Below are positions 45,749 through 56,100 of a DNA stretch of 64,000 nt, piece after piece. The DNA lies in NCBI RefSeq assembly GCF_029784165.1, contig NC_073694.1, forward strand, positions 36,714,006 to 36,778,005, given 5' to 3'. How positions within the stretch are numbered: position 1 is the stretch's first letter; each line of letters opens with the position of its first letter. Both the position numbers and the translations under genes were made by a program. This DNA comes from Wyeomyia smithii (taxonomy: Eukaryota > Arthropoda > Insecta > Diptera > Culicidae). The notes beneath the pieces are model-generated. The model was not told the origin of the DNA, ran no database searches, and was given only the letters and a program-made list of their open reading frames with translations.

Positions 45749-46325
45749 ATGAGAACCACTTGTTGTGGTGTACACTAATGAATAGAAATATATCGTGAAG
45801 AGGAAAGCAAAGAGAGTGCACCGGTACCGATACTTTGTTTTTTGCATACTGATGACGATATCAACGCATCTTAGCGGTGTTTTTTTCCTTCGATGTCTCT
45901 GAGTAAACCTTCTGATGACCAGGTGCAATTGATATCACTTGCAGCTTTCGCGAGTGACATGTCTCCGGTTTAACCATTTTTCGAGATAATCCCTTGAATG
46001 TGCACGATTTTCTCACGCTTATTTTCGTTTTTATCACGCTTTCAAAAAATCCAAATCAAGAGTAAGATACATCCAGTTACATAAAGTGTATTTGAAACAT
46101 AATTTTCACTTGTAGCTTGTATCCTCAGTGCATGTGTATAGTGTATAGTATCTGTAACAGAGTATTTGCAATCGAAACTGAAAAATGATTTCATTTTTCG
46201 TTGCATGCTGCTCAATAAAAAATTTAGAATATTACCAGAGGAGAAAATAAAAATTAATTTTTCTAACCGGGACATCAGCCTTGTCAAGCAATTGACCCGA
46301 GTTTATACTAGAGTAATGATGAATG

Positions 46326-46485
46326 TTTTCGGCAGTGATTAAAATAGAATATCAGTGGTTAGAAACAACCTACGAAGCTAATTTCTCGCATGATGCTTCT
46401 GCTTATCTCAACGTACCATACTGCAAAAAATAGTTTAGTAGGTTGTTCCTTACCTCTGAGATTCTATTTTAATCACTGCCGAAAA
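46326..46485. mobile_element. 160-bp hairpin MITE
   Basis: TTTTCGGCAGTGATTAAAAT at the left is repeated in reverse complement at the right end (ATTTTAATCACTGCCGAAAA). The inverted repeats extend about 48 bp to the AACAACCTAC block. Only the right half of the same element is found at 50340-50396, where its left half is replaced by an arm of the long-TIR element. Confidence 0.8.
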
Positions 46486-46643
46486 TACTCTTCCTTACCT
46501 AGTTGTTGAAAATTGTTGAATCGTTTTCGTGTCCATTGTGCATTACATGTGTTTGAGTTATATTTTTGTGATTTCGGAGAAGAAATTACGTATTATTGGA
46601 GTACGTAATTTCTTTTTGATAATTACGTACAGACGTTGCCTTA
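46397..46643 (+). repeat. Copy A of a ~300-bp direct repeat (continues at 47577-47612)
   Basis: From ATGATGCTTCT onward it matches 50250-50600 in the same orientation (shared TAGTTGTTGAAAATTGTT, GTTACATGTGTTTGAGTTAT, AAATTACGTATTATTGGAG). After the hAT insertion it continues AGTGAACATTAGAAAG and TATTTCGGTTAT up to 47612. Copy B carries on into a Tigger-like coding remnant. These are two paralogous pieces of one element, each with the small MITE. They are not LTRs: no TG...CA ends and no internal gag-pol. Confidence 0.75.
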
Positions 46644-46651
46644 GTTATGAA

Positions 46652-47568
46652 CAGAGTTGCCAACAAAATTTTTGATTGAACTGGAAGAATGCTGAAGAAA
46701 AAACTGGAAAAAACTGGATTCCGAAAAAATTTACAAAATACCGACAAAATAAAATGTGAGAGAGCTTCTCTGTGATGGTTATTGAATCCAATATAAGTTT
46801 TAACCCTCCCAGCTGGTCTCGAGGTACGATGCTGGCCTAACAAGCCAGCTGTCGTAGGTTGGAGTCTCGGCTCGGGAGAGACTGTTAGTGTTAGTAGGAT
46901 CGTAGCGCTGGCCCCGCAATTGTTCTGTACACCTAACAGTTGGCTGCGAAGTCTGTGTATAATAAACAGAACGTCAAGTTCCGAATCGGAATGTAGCACC
47001 CCTAGGCTTTGCTTTGCTTATAAGTTTTAAATACAACAATTTCGGGCATACATTTTGTTGAAATTATAGACTGAAAATTTTCATTCACAGGGGCAAAATT
47101 TGAAATTGCGTATCGCAAACTCAAGAAAAAAATTAGGCTTTTTTCATTACTTCAACTTTTAACAAAAGAATTGATGCATCATTTTCTGACGTTACATCTG
47201 TGAATTCGAACAATTTTTAAACAGTAACTCATCATTGCAACTATTTTTTTTTCATAATCTGATAAAACCTATTCGTTAGTTTTAGAATAAAGCTAAACTT
47301 ACTTGTCTTACCTCAATCATGCACTACACATCCTTAATTTGGCCGTGTTTCGTGCGAAAAAATACAATACTGAAAATTCTGCTTATCAATCCACAAAATT
47401 TACGTTTTAAATATATTTTAAAACCAGTCGGAGATTGAATGTCCAAAAAATCTGGATAAAACTGGCAGATATACAAAAAACTGGAAGATTTTGGGATTAA
47501 ACTGTTTGACTGGATCACTTGAAAAAAACTGGAAGAATCCAGTTTAAACTGGAACATTGGCAACTCTG
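46652..47568. mobile_element. 917-bp non-autonomous hAT transposon with a nested SINE
   Basis: The ends are CAGAGTTGCCAA and, at the right, TTGGCAACTCTG, its exact reverse complement (12 bp). The 8-bp duplication GTTATGAA is perfect (46644-46651 and 47569-47576). CAG...CTG ends with 8-bp duplications are characteristic of hAT elements. Subterminal regions carry repeats of an 'AACTGGAA' motif on both sides, plausible transposase-binding repeats. No transposase. A tRNA-derived SINE sits inside at 46804-47018. Excision in silico restores the sequence shared with copy B near 50538-50560. Confidence 0.9.
46804..47018 (+). mobile_element. Full-length tRNA-derived SINE with 12-bp target duplication
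   Basis: A 215-bp unit from CCCTCCCAGCTGGTCTCGAG to a TTTGCTTTGC tail, flanked by the perfect duplication TATAAGTTTTAA (46792-46803 and 47019-47030). A box-like CTGGTCTCGAGGTACGATGC and B box-like GTAGGTTGGAGTC mark the tRNA-related Pol III promoter. A non-LTR partner would have mobilised it. The sense-strand tail (TTTGC)n differs from the (TAAAG)n tail of the RTE in this window, so the RTE is not an obvious partner. Confidence 0.9.
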
Positions 47569-47612
47569 GTTATGAACGAAGTGAACATTAGAAAGCTATA
47601 TTTCGGTTATGA

Positions 47613-50248
47613 GCAAGATCGCGCGAAATGACCTATGGTCGAATATCGACCATTTTTGATTTGAATGAAACTTTGCACACGTATTTGGCTTAGCAAACTG
47701 ATCATTTTTCACAGATGGAGAGATTTTTTATACCCATGAGTTACATTCTAAAAGGGCGTATGCCTTTTGACATAGGTTTTATTCGAAGCATTGTAGCCCA
47801 AAAACCGTTGGTTGTATAGAAAACTGTCTGAAAATGAGTTGTATGGAATTAAAAATTCATCATAAAAAAATATACACTGTACAAAAAAAATTTTTTTGAC
47901 CAAAACAAATAAAAAATAAACATTAAATTTAAATAAAAAAAAAAGAGTTGAATTTTTCATTTATTTTTTTTAAAGAAACTTGACGTTAATACGCAACTAT
48001 TTAGAAAAAAGTCCAGGATGGAGAAATGAAAAATAATTTTTTTATGGAAGATTAAATTTTTTATAAAAAATCTTTTTTAAACATTTTTCAAAATATTTGT
48101 ATTCTGATGATTTTACAAGATGCAGAGAGTCATTTTGAATCAAAAAGCTCTTGGTAGTTAACATTCTAAAGGCATCGGTTTTCAAGCTCGAAAAATTATT
48201 AATATTTCGGAAAATACACGTTTTTCTTGATTTGTCCATGGTTCTCCAGCAAAAACCATACGTTCATTGGAATGCTTGATCAAAAATATACAATTCATTC
48301 TTTGACAACAAAACGATTGGATAAATAACTCAAGCGCTAAACCTTAGCCTACCTACAAGTTCCCCCTTGCCGAATGTTTTATAAAAAAATATGTTTGTCG
48401 TGCAACACTACCTACTTGTTTACTAATAATAACTGTTTGTAAAGTACGCAACCAATTACAACTGGGTTACTTATAATATCTGTTTTCGTATATAAATACG
48501 ATTGCACTACTCCAGATGTGTTAGTAACAGTTTGCATTTTTTGAAGATGAATAAAGTGAAAATGGAATACACCAAGCCCAAATGCTGTAAACCCTTTCCT
48601 GATCATCGATGCTCATCAAGCTTACGCAAATTAAACGAAAACGTTATTATAAAATTAAATATATTGAACAGTCAAGCTCATTTTAATACGTCTTTATTAA
48701 TTTGTGATTCGTGTAGTTATTAGAATAATAGTCAAGCCACCATTCATCCCTTCGTTGTTAACTATTCAGAATCTGGAACAGTTAAGAATATCAGCCTCAT
48801 CATAATATCGGAAGTGCTCCATCATGATACAGTTGCGGTTCAGGTGTTCATTGCCAAATTAATGAGTTTTTTGAAAACTACAATAGAGTTGAAAAAAGCG
48901 ATATTTATGTTTGATGGAGCTGCCTCACAATATAAAAATAGAAAAAAAAACTTTACAAGTCTTTGCAAGTTCAAAACAAAACAGAACGTCGATGCAGAGT
49001 GGCATTTTTTGCGACTTCTCATGGTAAAGGCCCATGCGATGCAATTGGTGGCATATTGAAACGAATGGCAAAAAATGTAAGTTTAGCTAAAGAACATGAA
49101 CATCCCATTACAAGCGCAAAAGAATTGTATGATTGATCTAATCAGAAAAGTAATAAATATTCACCAAAAATGTCATTTAGTTGGGTATCATATGAAAAAT
49201 ATGATCAAGGAGTAACAGAATGGAGCAATATATTCAAAAAATCTATACTAATAGCTGCCACACAAAAGTTTCACTCTTTTGTTCCGATTTCAGAAAATAA
49301 GGTACAAACGAAGCTGTTTTCAAAAGATGACGAATCGTTTACTTATGACGTATATAAAATATAAGGTGAAACTAGTTCTGTAAAGTATCTAGGACATAAA
49401 AAAATATGTTCGTAAGATAATAAAACTCGAAAATAAATATTTGATTGTTATATATATTTATAACACTTAGAACATTTAACTCTTTTCTTGAGAACCGTTC
49501 GCCCAATCGTTTTGTTGTCAAAGAATGAATTGTATAGTTTTGATCAAGCATTAGAATGTTTACTTCCAAGAGCTTTTTGATTCAAAATGACTCTCTGGCG
49601 GTGCTCGTTTGACATGTTCGTTCAAGACTGTATTAAGACAGCGAGCCTTGCTAGCGTCAGAGGAAGAAGAAGACGATTATCGCAGTAAAACGTGGTTCGA
49701 CCGTGACCATTTCGAAGCCTGTCTGCATCTTTTAAAATCATTAGAATACAAATATTTTGAAAAATGTTTAAATTAGAATTTTTATAAAAAAAATTAATCT
49801 TCCATAAAAAAATTATTTTCCATTTCTCCATCGTGGACTTTTTTTTTAAATTGCGTATTAACGTCAAGTTTCTTAAAAAAAAAATAAAAAAAAATCAACT
49901 CTTATTTTCAAATTGAAATTTGATGTTTATTTTTAATGTTTTTGGTTAAAAAAAAATTTTTTTTGTACAGTGTATATTTTTTATGGTGCATTTTTAATTC
50001 CCTACAACTCATTCTCAGACAGTTTTTCTATACAACCAACGGTTTCTGGGCTACAATGCTTCGAATAAAATCTATGCCAAAAGGCATACGCCCTTTTAGA
50101 ATGTAACTCATGGGTGTAAAAAAGCTCTCCATCTGTGAAAAATGCTCAGTCTGCTAAGCCAAATACGTGTGCAAAGTTTCATTCAAATCAAAAATGGTCG
50201 CTTAAATTTTCGAGTTATTCCAGGTCATTTAAAATGATTTTGCTCATG
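47613..50248. mobile_element. 2.6-kb DNA transposon with ~0.7-kb terminal inverted repeats
   Basis: The left arm (47613-48325) and right arm (49490-50248) are reverse complements along most of their length. Examples: GGGCGTATGCCTTTTGACAT at 47754 against its complement near 50077; AAAACGATTGG at 48309 against CCAATCGTTTT near 49502. The ends are GAGCAAGATCG and TTTTGCTC. The ~1.15-kb centre holds a decayed transposase-like gene. Flanks do not form a normal target duplication: left is Tigger-like copy A, right is the middle of copy B's MITE. Solo arm pieces of the family lie at 6178-6300 and perhaps 4128-4152. Confidence 0.82.
48547..49364 (+). pseudogene. Transposase-like relic of an unnamed family (DGAASQYKN / SHGKGPCD motifs)
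   Basis: The first frame (48547) has KPKCCKPFPDHRCSSSLRKL and LICDSCS, a Cys-rich probable zinc-binding N-terminus. After a large internal deletion, the frames near 48790-49075 read VLHHDTVAVQVFIAKLM, FMFDGAASQYKNRK and then, in another frame, AEWHF and FATSHGKGPCDAIGGILKRM. A third frame (49170) reads MSFSWVSYEKYDQGVTEWSN and ends SFTYDVYKI with a stop at 49362-49364. The conserved Asp (FDGAASQ) and Asp (GPCD) look like a DDE-type nuclease core. I have seen this wording in predicted proteins of other invertebrates but cannot attach a superfamily name. Dead here: at least two frameshifts, stops and a deletion. Confidence 0.6.
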
Positions 50249-50539
50249 ATGCTTCTTCTCATTTCAATGTACCATACATATGCCGTGTCAAATAAAAGTT
50301 GATTGGACAAAAAACATGTACCATACTGACAAAAAATAGTTTAGCAGGTTGTTCCTAACCTCTGAGATTCTATTTTAATCACTGCCGAAAATACCCTGCC
50401 TTACCTAGTTGTTGAAAATTGTTAAACCGTTTCCGTGTCTATTGTGCGTTACATGTGTTTGAGTTATAATTTTGTGACTTCGGAGCAGAAATTACGTATT
50501 ATTGGAGCACGGAGTTTCTTTTAATGTTTAGGTTCAATT

Positions 50540-50900
50540 GTTGCCGTAGTTAAAAAAGTGAACATAAAGGAATTTATGTTTCGGTTATACGAATTTTGGG
50601 AAGCTGTGGGTGATAAATGTATTAGAGGATCTTGGAAGGAACTTGAGGTCATTGAAGGCGATCGATTCATTGACAAAGATGAACTTCCTTTGATTGAGTG
50701 GCTTGGAATATCATCAGTCTGTGACACAGAAGATGTCCCTGTATAATACGGAGAGGAAAAGTTCTTCCATAAGAGATTGACGGTAAGCGAAATCGTGAGG
50801 ATAGTTTTAGGAGAAGAAGAATCAAGTGACGAATCTGCAGATGATGTTGACGATGCTGCTGTCAGTGAGTCGCCGATTGAAATCCCTTACTAACACGCAG
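50540..50900 (+). pseudogene. Tigger/jerky-like transposase C-terminal remnant
   Basis: The frame from about 50558 reads VNIKEFMFRLYEFWEAVGDK, CIRGSWKELEV, DRFIDKDELPLIEWLGISS. It resembles the region after the DDE core of pogo/Tigger proteins ('NI.D....I..AW..V...T..G.WKKLWP'). A TAA at 50744 stops it, and a frameshifted continuation reads KRLTVSEIVRIVLGEEESSD, ESADDVDDAAVSES, an acidic tail. Upstream 50250-50540 is the non-coding part of copy B. Catalytic residues are absent. Moderate confidence. Confidence 0.5.
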
Positions 50901-51299
50901 AGAGTCCTGAATAAGAATCTCCAGGATACCTTTGACTCGGTGACGGAATCGTGGAAGGAATCGCAAACACGATCCGGATTCCCACTCGCGATTCTTATTC
51001 AAGAATCCTAGAGCCATATGCAGGGCATTCCTGTGGATTCTTTTTTCAGGAATCCTTTTCAAGGACGCTCACGAATCCAATGTGAGAAATCCTAGAGGAT
51101 CTATGCGAATCGTATGTGTTCGTCCGGAACTAGTAAATCTGGCAAATTGACATTGAATAAATAACTGCATTGAGGAAAGTTGGTGATAATGCTATGGAGA
51201 AAATATTATTTACTAAATTTGTTTATTCAATGTATTTTAAACTCATAATCAAACTAGTGAATTATTAAAGTGCATTTTTATTGACAAAATCTTGTAAAT
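50901..51299. other. Non-coding interval
   Basis: 50905-51070 contains imperfect inverted and direct AGGAATC/GATTCCT motifs (GAATCTCCAGG, GATTCCCACTCGCGATTCTT, AAGAATCC), possibly a small element. No gene. Confidence 0.4.
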
Positions 51300-53150
51300 T
51301 TTATTGGTATTTATTTATTTATTTATTTATTTAACTTCAACTGACAAAGTCTCAATAAAGTATGCAATGGGAAAAGTCGACTTGAGCTGAACATCATAAC
51401 CATTCTCAAATCGGCATAAAAACCCATTTTTAAATGAAATTTATAGAGTTTACAATTACAGATCACATACAAAAATCAGTCAAGAATTATAAAAAGTAAT
51501 AACACTATAACACATTTTCTACGATTAATTTAACATATCACCAGAAGGAATCGGTTTTCTAAAACGCTCTAGTGATAAAGAAATGTCAAACAAACTATTG
51601 AAAATATGACACATCGCTTGAACTGGTTCATGTTTCCCACGGTCGGTTCGATGAAACGCAGGTCGAAGGAAGTCTCGAGATCTTAGAGACCTGGAACCGA
51701 CGTTTAAATTCAACATCGACAGGAGCTCAGGAGCATCAATTTCACCCATTAGCAGTTTAGCGACGAAAACAGCTCTTGAAGTATTCCTCCGTTTTTTTGA
51801 GATGTCGATATTCAGCAGGTTGCATCTGTCTTCATATGGTGGTAGGTTTATTGTGTTAGACCAAGGAAGATGACTTAGGGCGAATCTTATGAATCTGTGT
51901 TGTACAACTTCTATTCTGTATTTCCAAATTTGTAAATACGGGCTCCATACAACCTCTGTTGTATGTGTCAAGAATGGAGCGTACTAGCGAGAAGTAGAGA
52001 GCTCACAAGCAGTACGGGTCGCAAAAGTCCTTGGCCATATGCATGATGAAACCTAGGTTGCGGCTAGCTTTCGAAATGATGCTGGAGTAGTGGTTTTGGA
52101 ATGTAAGCTTGAAATCCAGTTCCACTCCCAAATCTTTTACTACGTCAACTCTTCCAAGAGGAGCATCGTCGATTTTATAATTGAACAATATAGGAGTTTT
52201 ACGTTGAGTGAAGCTAATAATGAAGCATTTGGAAACACTAATCGTAAGGTTTTTCATGCGGCACCATTCTGCAAACTGGTCAATAACATTTTGTAATTGC
52301 TTGTTGTTTTCTAAACGCCATACAGCAAGAAAAATCTTTGAATCGTCAGCATATAGTAGTTTACATCCAGGTGGAATTATAAAACAAACATCGTTATAAA
52401 ATATCAGGAAGAGTAACGGTCCTAAGTTGCTTCCCTGTGGAACTCCAGACTGGTTGCAGAAGGTACGAGATTCAGTGGGTCCAATCTTCACCGAAAGGCT
52501 GCGGTTTGTCAGGTAAGTGTGTAGCCAATTCACAAAACCGTCAGAAGCACCGAGTCGGCTTTGCTTCCGTAACAATATGTGGTGGTCAATGCGGTCAAAA
52601 GCAGCCTTAAGATCTGTGTACACTGTGTCCACCTGAGCATTTTACTCTATTTCCTTAATGCAAAACGAGCAGAATTGAAGCAGGTTTGTTTTAATCGAGC
52701 GTTTGGGAAAAAAAACCGTGTTGTTCTATAGTGATGTACGATTTCACTTCACTAAACAAAAGCTCACCCACGAGAATCTCCAACAGTTTCGACCTGGTAC
52801 ACAGAGATGTGATTCCGCGGTAGTTCGTAATGTTGCATTTATCTCCTGTTTTATAGACTGGGAAGATATATGATTTTTTCCAAGATTCTGTGAAAGTGAC
52901 GTATTACAAATTCTTTGTAATGGCTTGCATGACACTTCACCACATTTTTTAAGTACACTTGGCGGTATTTCGTCTGGCTCCGCTTTGTTAGACGTCTTAA
53001 GCATTAGGAGACCGGCTTTGATATCAGCTTCGCTGAAGTGAATTGAGTTTAACTCGAAAACATTTTCGGGAATATTACGCATGGCGTCATCAATTTGCGA
53101 ATCAGAAGCTACGGTAGGACTGAAAACACTAGCAAAGTGTTTCGCACAAT
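51300..53150 (-). pseudogene. CR1/Jockey-type non-LTR retrotransposon, 5'-truncated, with (TAAA)n tail
   Basis: Minus strand. From the 5' side it reads KHFASVFSPTVASDSQIDDA, then NSIHFSEADIKAGLLMLKTS (RT start). After frameshifts come VDTVYTDLKAAFDRIDHHIL (catalytic Asp), SGVPQGSNLGPLLFLIFYND near 52395-52446, and KLLYADDSKIF with the ADD at about 52341-52350. Then DVVKDLGVELDFKLTFQNHY, stopping near 52003. The last frame (51971-51525) is the C-terminus: WKYRIEVVQHRFIRFALSHL, PPYEDRCNLLNID, ending SGDMLN. The 3' tail appears on the plus strand as (TTTA)n at 51307-51332. The endonuclease is missing, consistent with 5' truncation on insertion. Several frameshifts make it inactive. Confidence 0.88.
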
Positions 53151-56100
53151 AACAAAAATAATGCAGATATTTTATGGTGATAAAATTGAAAAAGCAATGT
53201 ATATATCTGGGAATTGTTGGCCTGGTCAGCCAAAAAAAAATCTTGGTTTGTTTAGAACCCCTGACAAGCACAAAAACGTTCATCTGCCGCCGTTAACATG
53301 AGGAACAGACGCCGTTCAGAGGCACCCTTAACATGTTGAGCAGACACTCGCATAAACCGCACTCTTCGAGAGAAGAAGTTCGTCTTTCCTGTCAGCATAT
53401 GAATAACATAGATTGAAGGTCGCTAATAGTTTTTTTTTTTTGGTATATTTTTGGCAGTTGATGAGAAATTCTCGTGGTTGGAAGGGTTTTGAGTGCTGTA
53501 TCAGCTCGACATTTGCGTAATTTGTTCTAATTTACAGATTACGCAAATGACAGATTTATCATAAAATGTTGGAATCGACATAGCATTATCAGTATACAAA
53601 ATTCGATAAACAGTCTGCTAATATCCTGAATAATTGGTTGGCTTAGTTAAATTTAGAAAGATGGAGACTTTTTTCAGAACCCGGCTAACTAATACTAAAG
53701 ATAACGTTATGGATTGTAGAATGTTAACGATTATTAATCCAATGTGGAATCATTTTTATCCCTTTTTTAATTTATTCTTCTGTATAATTTAATAAATTAA
53801 CCATATTCCAATAACTTTTAAAAATCGACTTCCGATCAAACTCTCTTGAAGAATGTATAATGAACACATATTCGACTGTAAATTTTAAATTCAATTTTAC
53901 CAACATTCAATTTAGGTTGAAGCAAAAAGAAAATGAAATTACCGGCTACCAGCTTGAAATCACACGTAATCGGTTAATGAGAGTTCTCTAAAATGCAACT
54001 GTCAAGCGTAATAAATAACTCCAAAAGAATCATTTGTCATTCAATCGATTTATCTTGCTAAAAGATTCACCCCGCAATGATGAACCATTATAGACGACTT
54101 GAAAACATCAATTCCATTTCACAACTCTTAACGATGGCACAATTTAAAACTTAGATTGGTAATCTTTTATACCGCAAAGTATAACCCGTACAAATCAACG
54201 AAGGGTTGATTATGACTTCCCCCGGTCTCGGTCCATCGTTTTTTTTTCATTTCGTGTGATGCACCTAGATCGACAAACCCTAATCTACGATGGAAGTCAA
54301 TCGGCGGCAACAAGAAGAAGGAGGGAAAATATCTTGGCAAACATTGTCAAACTGTCAAACCGGCTGCTGCCGAAACGGTCCGGGACGCCAGGAAGGTAAT
54401 TTATGATGGCAAGCAAGAGATACGCGCATAAAACGTGGTTTTAATTTTCGAAAATGGAACTTTTGAGAGTGCGGGTATTTGAGCAACCTCTTTCCGGAAG
54501 TTAACGATCAATTAAAAGCTCTAGTGGCTGGTTGTTGACTCTTCGTTCGAGTCGCAACTTTATTATATTATCTTTTGGCTGGGATGGACAGTCGCCGAAA
54601 CACACCCCGTTGAAGGCTGAGAGGAATGGGAAATTTGCTCTACACAGCTAAGACATAATATTGCCATAAAATTCTTACTTGTACTGGCTTTGCGCTGAAG
54701 GTTAGTTCTATCGAACCGACAACGAGTCAAGAGTTGATGATTAATGAAAATGTGTTGCTTTTTGTGTCCAGCTAATAAAAGGATTATGACTAAGTTGTAA
54801 AACTTGTCAACAATGTGCAAGACGAGCGATAAAAACTTTTTCGATTCTGCCGGCTGCCCTCTATCATCGAATGCAGTTTTAAAGGACGACGAACGGTTCT
54901 TGCGTGAACGGAAAAGCCGTTGGATTTTGGCTTGTGGTTCAACAGCAGAGTAATTATGATGCGTACTTTATAGGAAACATACCGACAGCCGACACAAGTC
55001 TAATGAGCACGCACTGGAAATCTATGAAAATTAACACCTTCCACGCATGTTTTAGGTTCGACAGTCGGTTTCAGGCAATGAGCCCTTTTCTACTTCCAAC
55101 CAAACAAAAGCTATAATTTATTACCCATTAGAACATAGTTCACACCTTCGGCGTCCGAATTGTTAACACCTGTCGGTTGTCATTTTTTGTCTCCAAATTA
55201 CCGCGCCGTGCTTTGTTTCAACGGATCTCTGATTGCGATTGGAAATACAAACATATGTTTAGAAAGTAGAGAATGAAATTACTTTTCAGTTTCCGTGATA
55301 GACAATAATTTGCTCGCGAAGGCAATTAGTGTGATACTACTACTTGTATGGTACATGTTTACAGCAGGACACGCATTGCCGCGCGTTCCGGCAGGCGACA
55401 GAAGTCAAACCGAACCGTATCGTTACCGAGTTCAGGTGGCGGTTACTGAGTGTGTGCCTTACTTTTGCTTGACTGGGCGTCGAAGCGTGCCCGGACTTTC
55501 TTGACAAATTATATAGGCCTACCCACAGAGAAAAAGTTCCACGGGAGCTGCGGTTTTTGTGGCCAATGATTGATTATGGGTCGCACAGTTCTAATATCTC
55601 TATCTAGGATCTCTCCACACATGCGAGATCGGAAAGGTGGCAATTGAAGGCTGGAATTGTTTCAGATATAATGACACTCGGGCCTAGCAGTTTGAAAACT
55701 TGTGTGCTTCGATAAATTCGTTGTGGTTTGCGTTGGGTTAATAATTCACCGAAAAGCGGTACCTCAAATGTGCAATTATGGGTTGAAAAGTGGTTGTGAA
55801 GCTGAAGTTTTTCGTGATATCAGTGATGGATGGTATCGGTGTTGTGTATCGCGTGAAGGCGTATGATTAAACTAATTTTCTGTTGAACAATTTCTCATTT
55901 TAACCACCTGAAAATAATTACTTTTATCATTAAGCTTTAGCTTAAGACTGCTGTAATAATATCCGAAAGAGTTTTGGAAGTATCAATTCAAATTCATCAT
56001 GAAACAAATGAAAAGTTGTTTACTGTATTGGCAAAATGACGATAATTATCAGATTATTCTCATGTTCTTGAAATTCAAGTTGGGTCAAACCATTCTTCAA

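Noticed and set aside
46397..50600. Direct repeats around 46.4 and 50.3 kb as LTRs of a retrotransposon
   Set aside because: No TG...CA ends, primer-binding site, polypurine tract or gag-pol between them; copy B continues into Tigger-like coding sequence and the interior is an inverted-repeat element.
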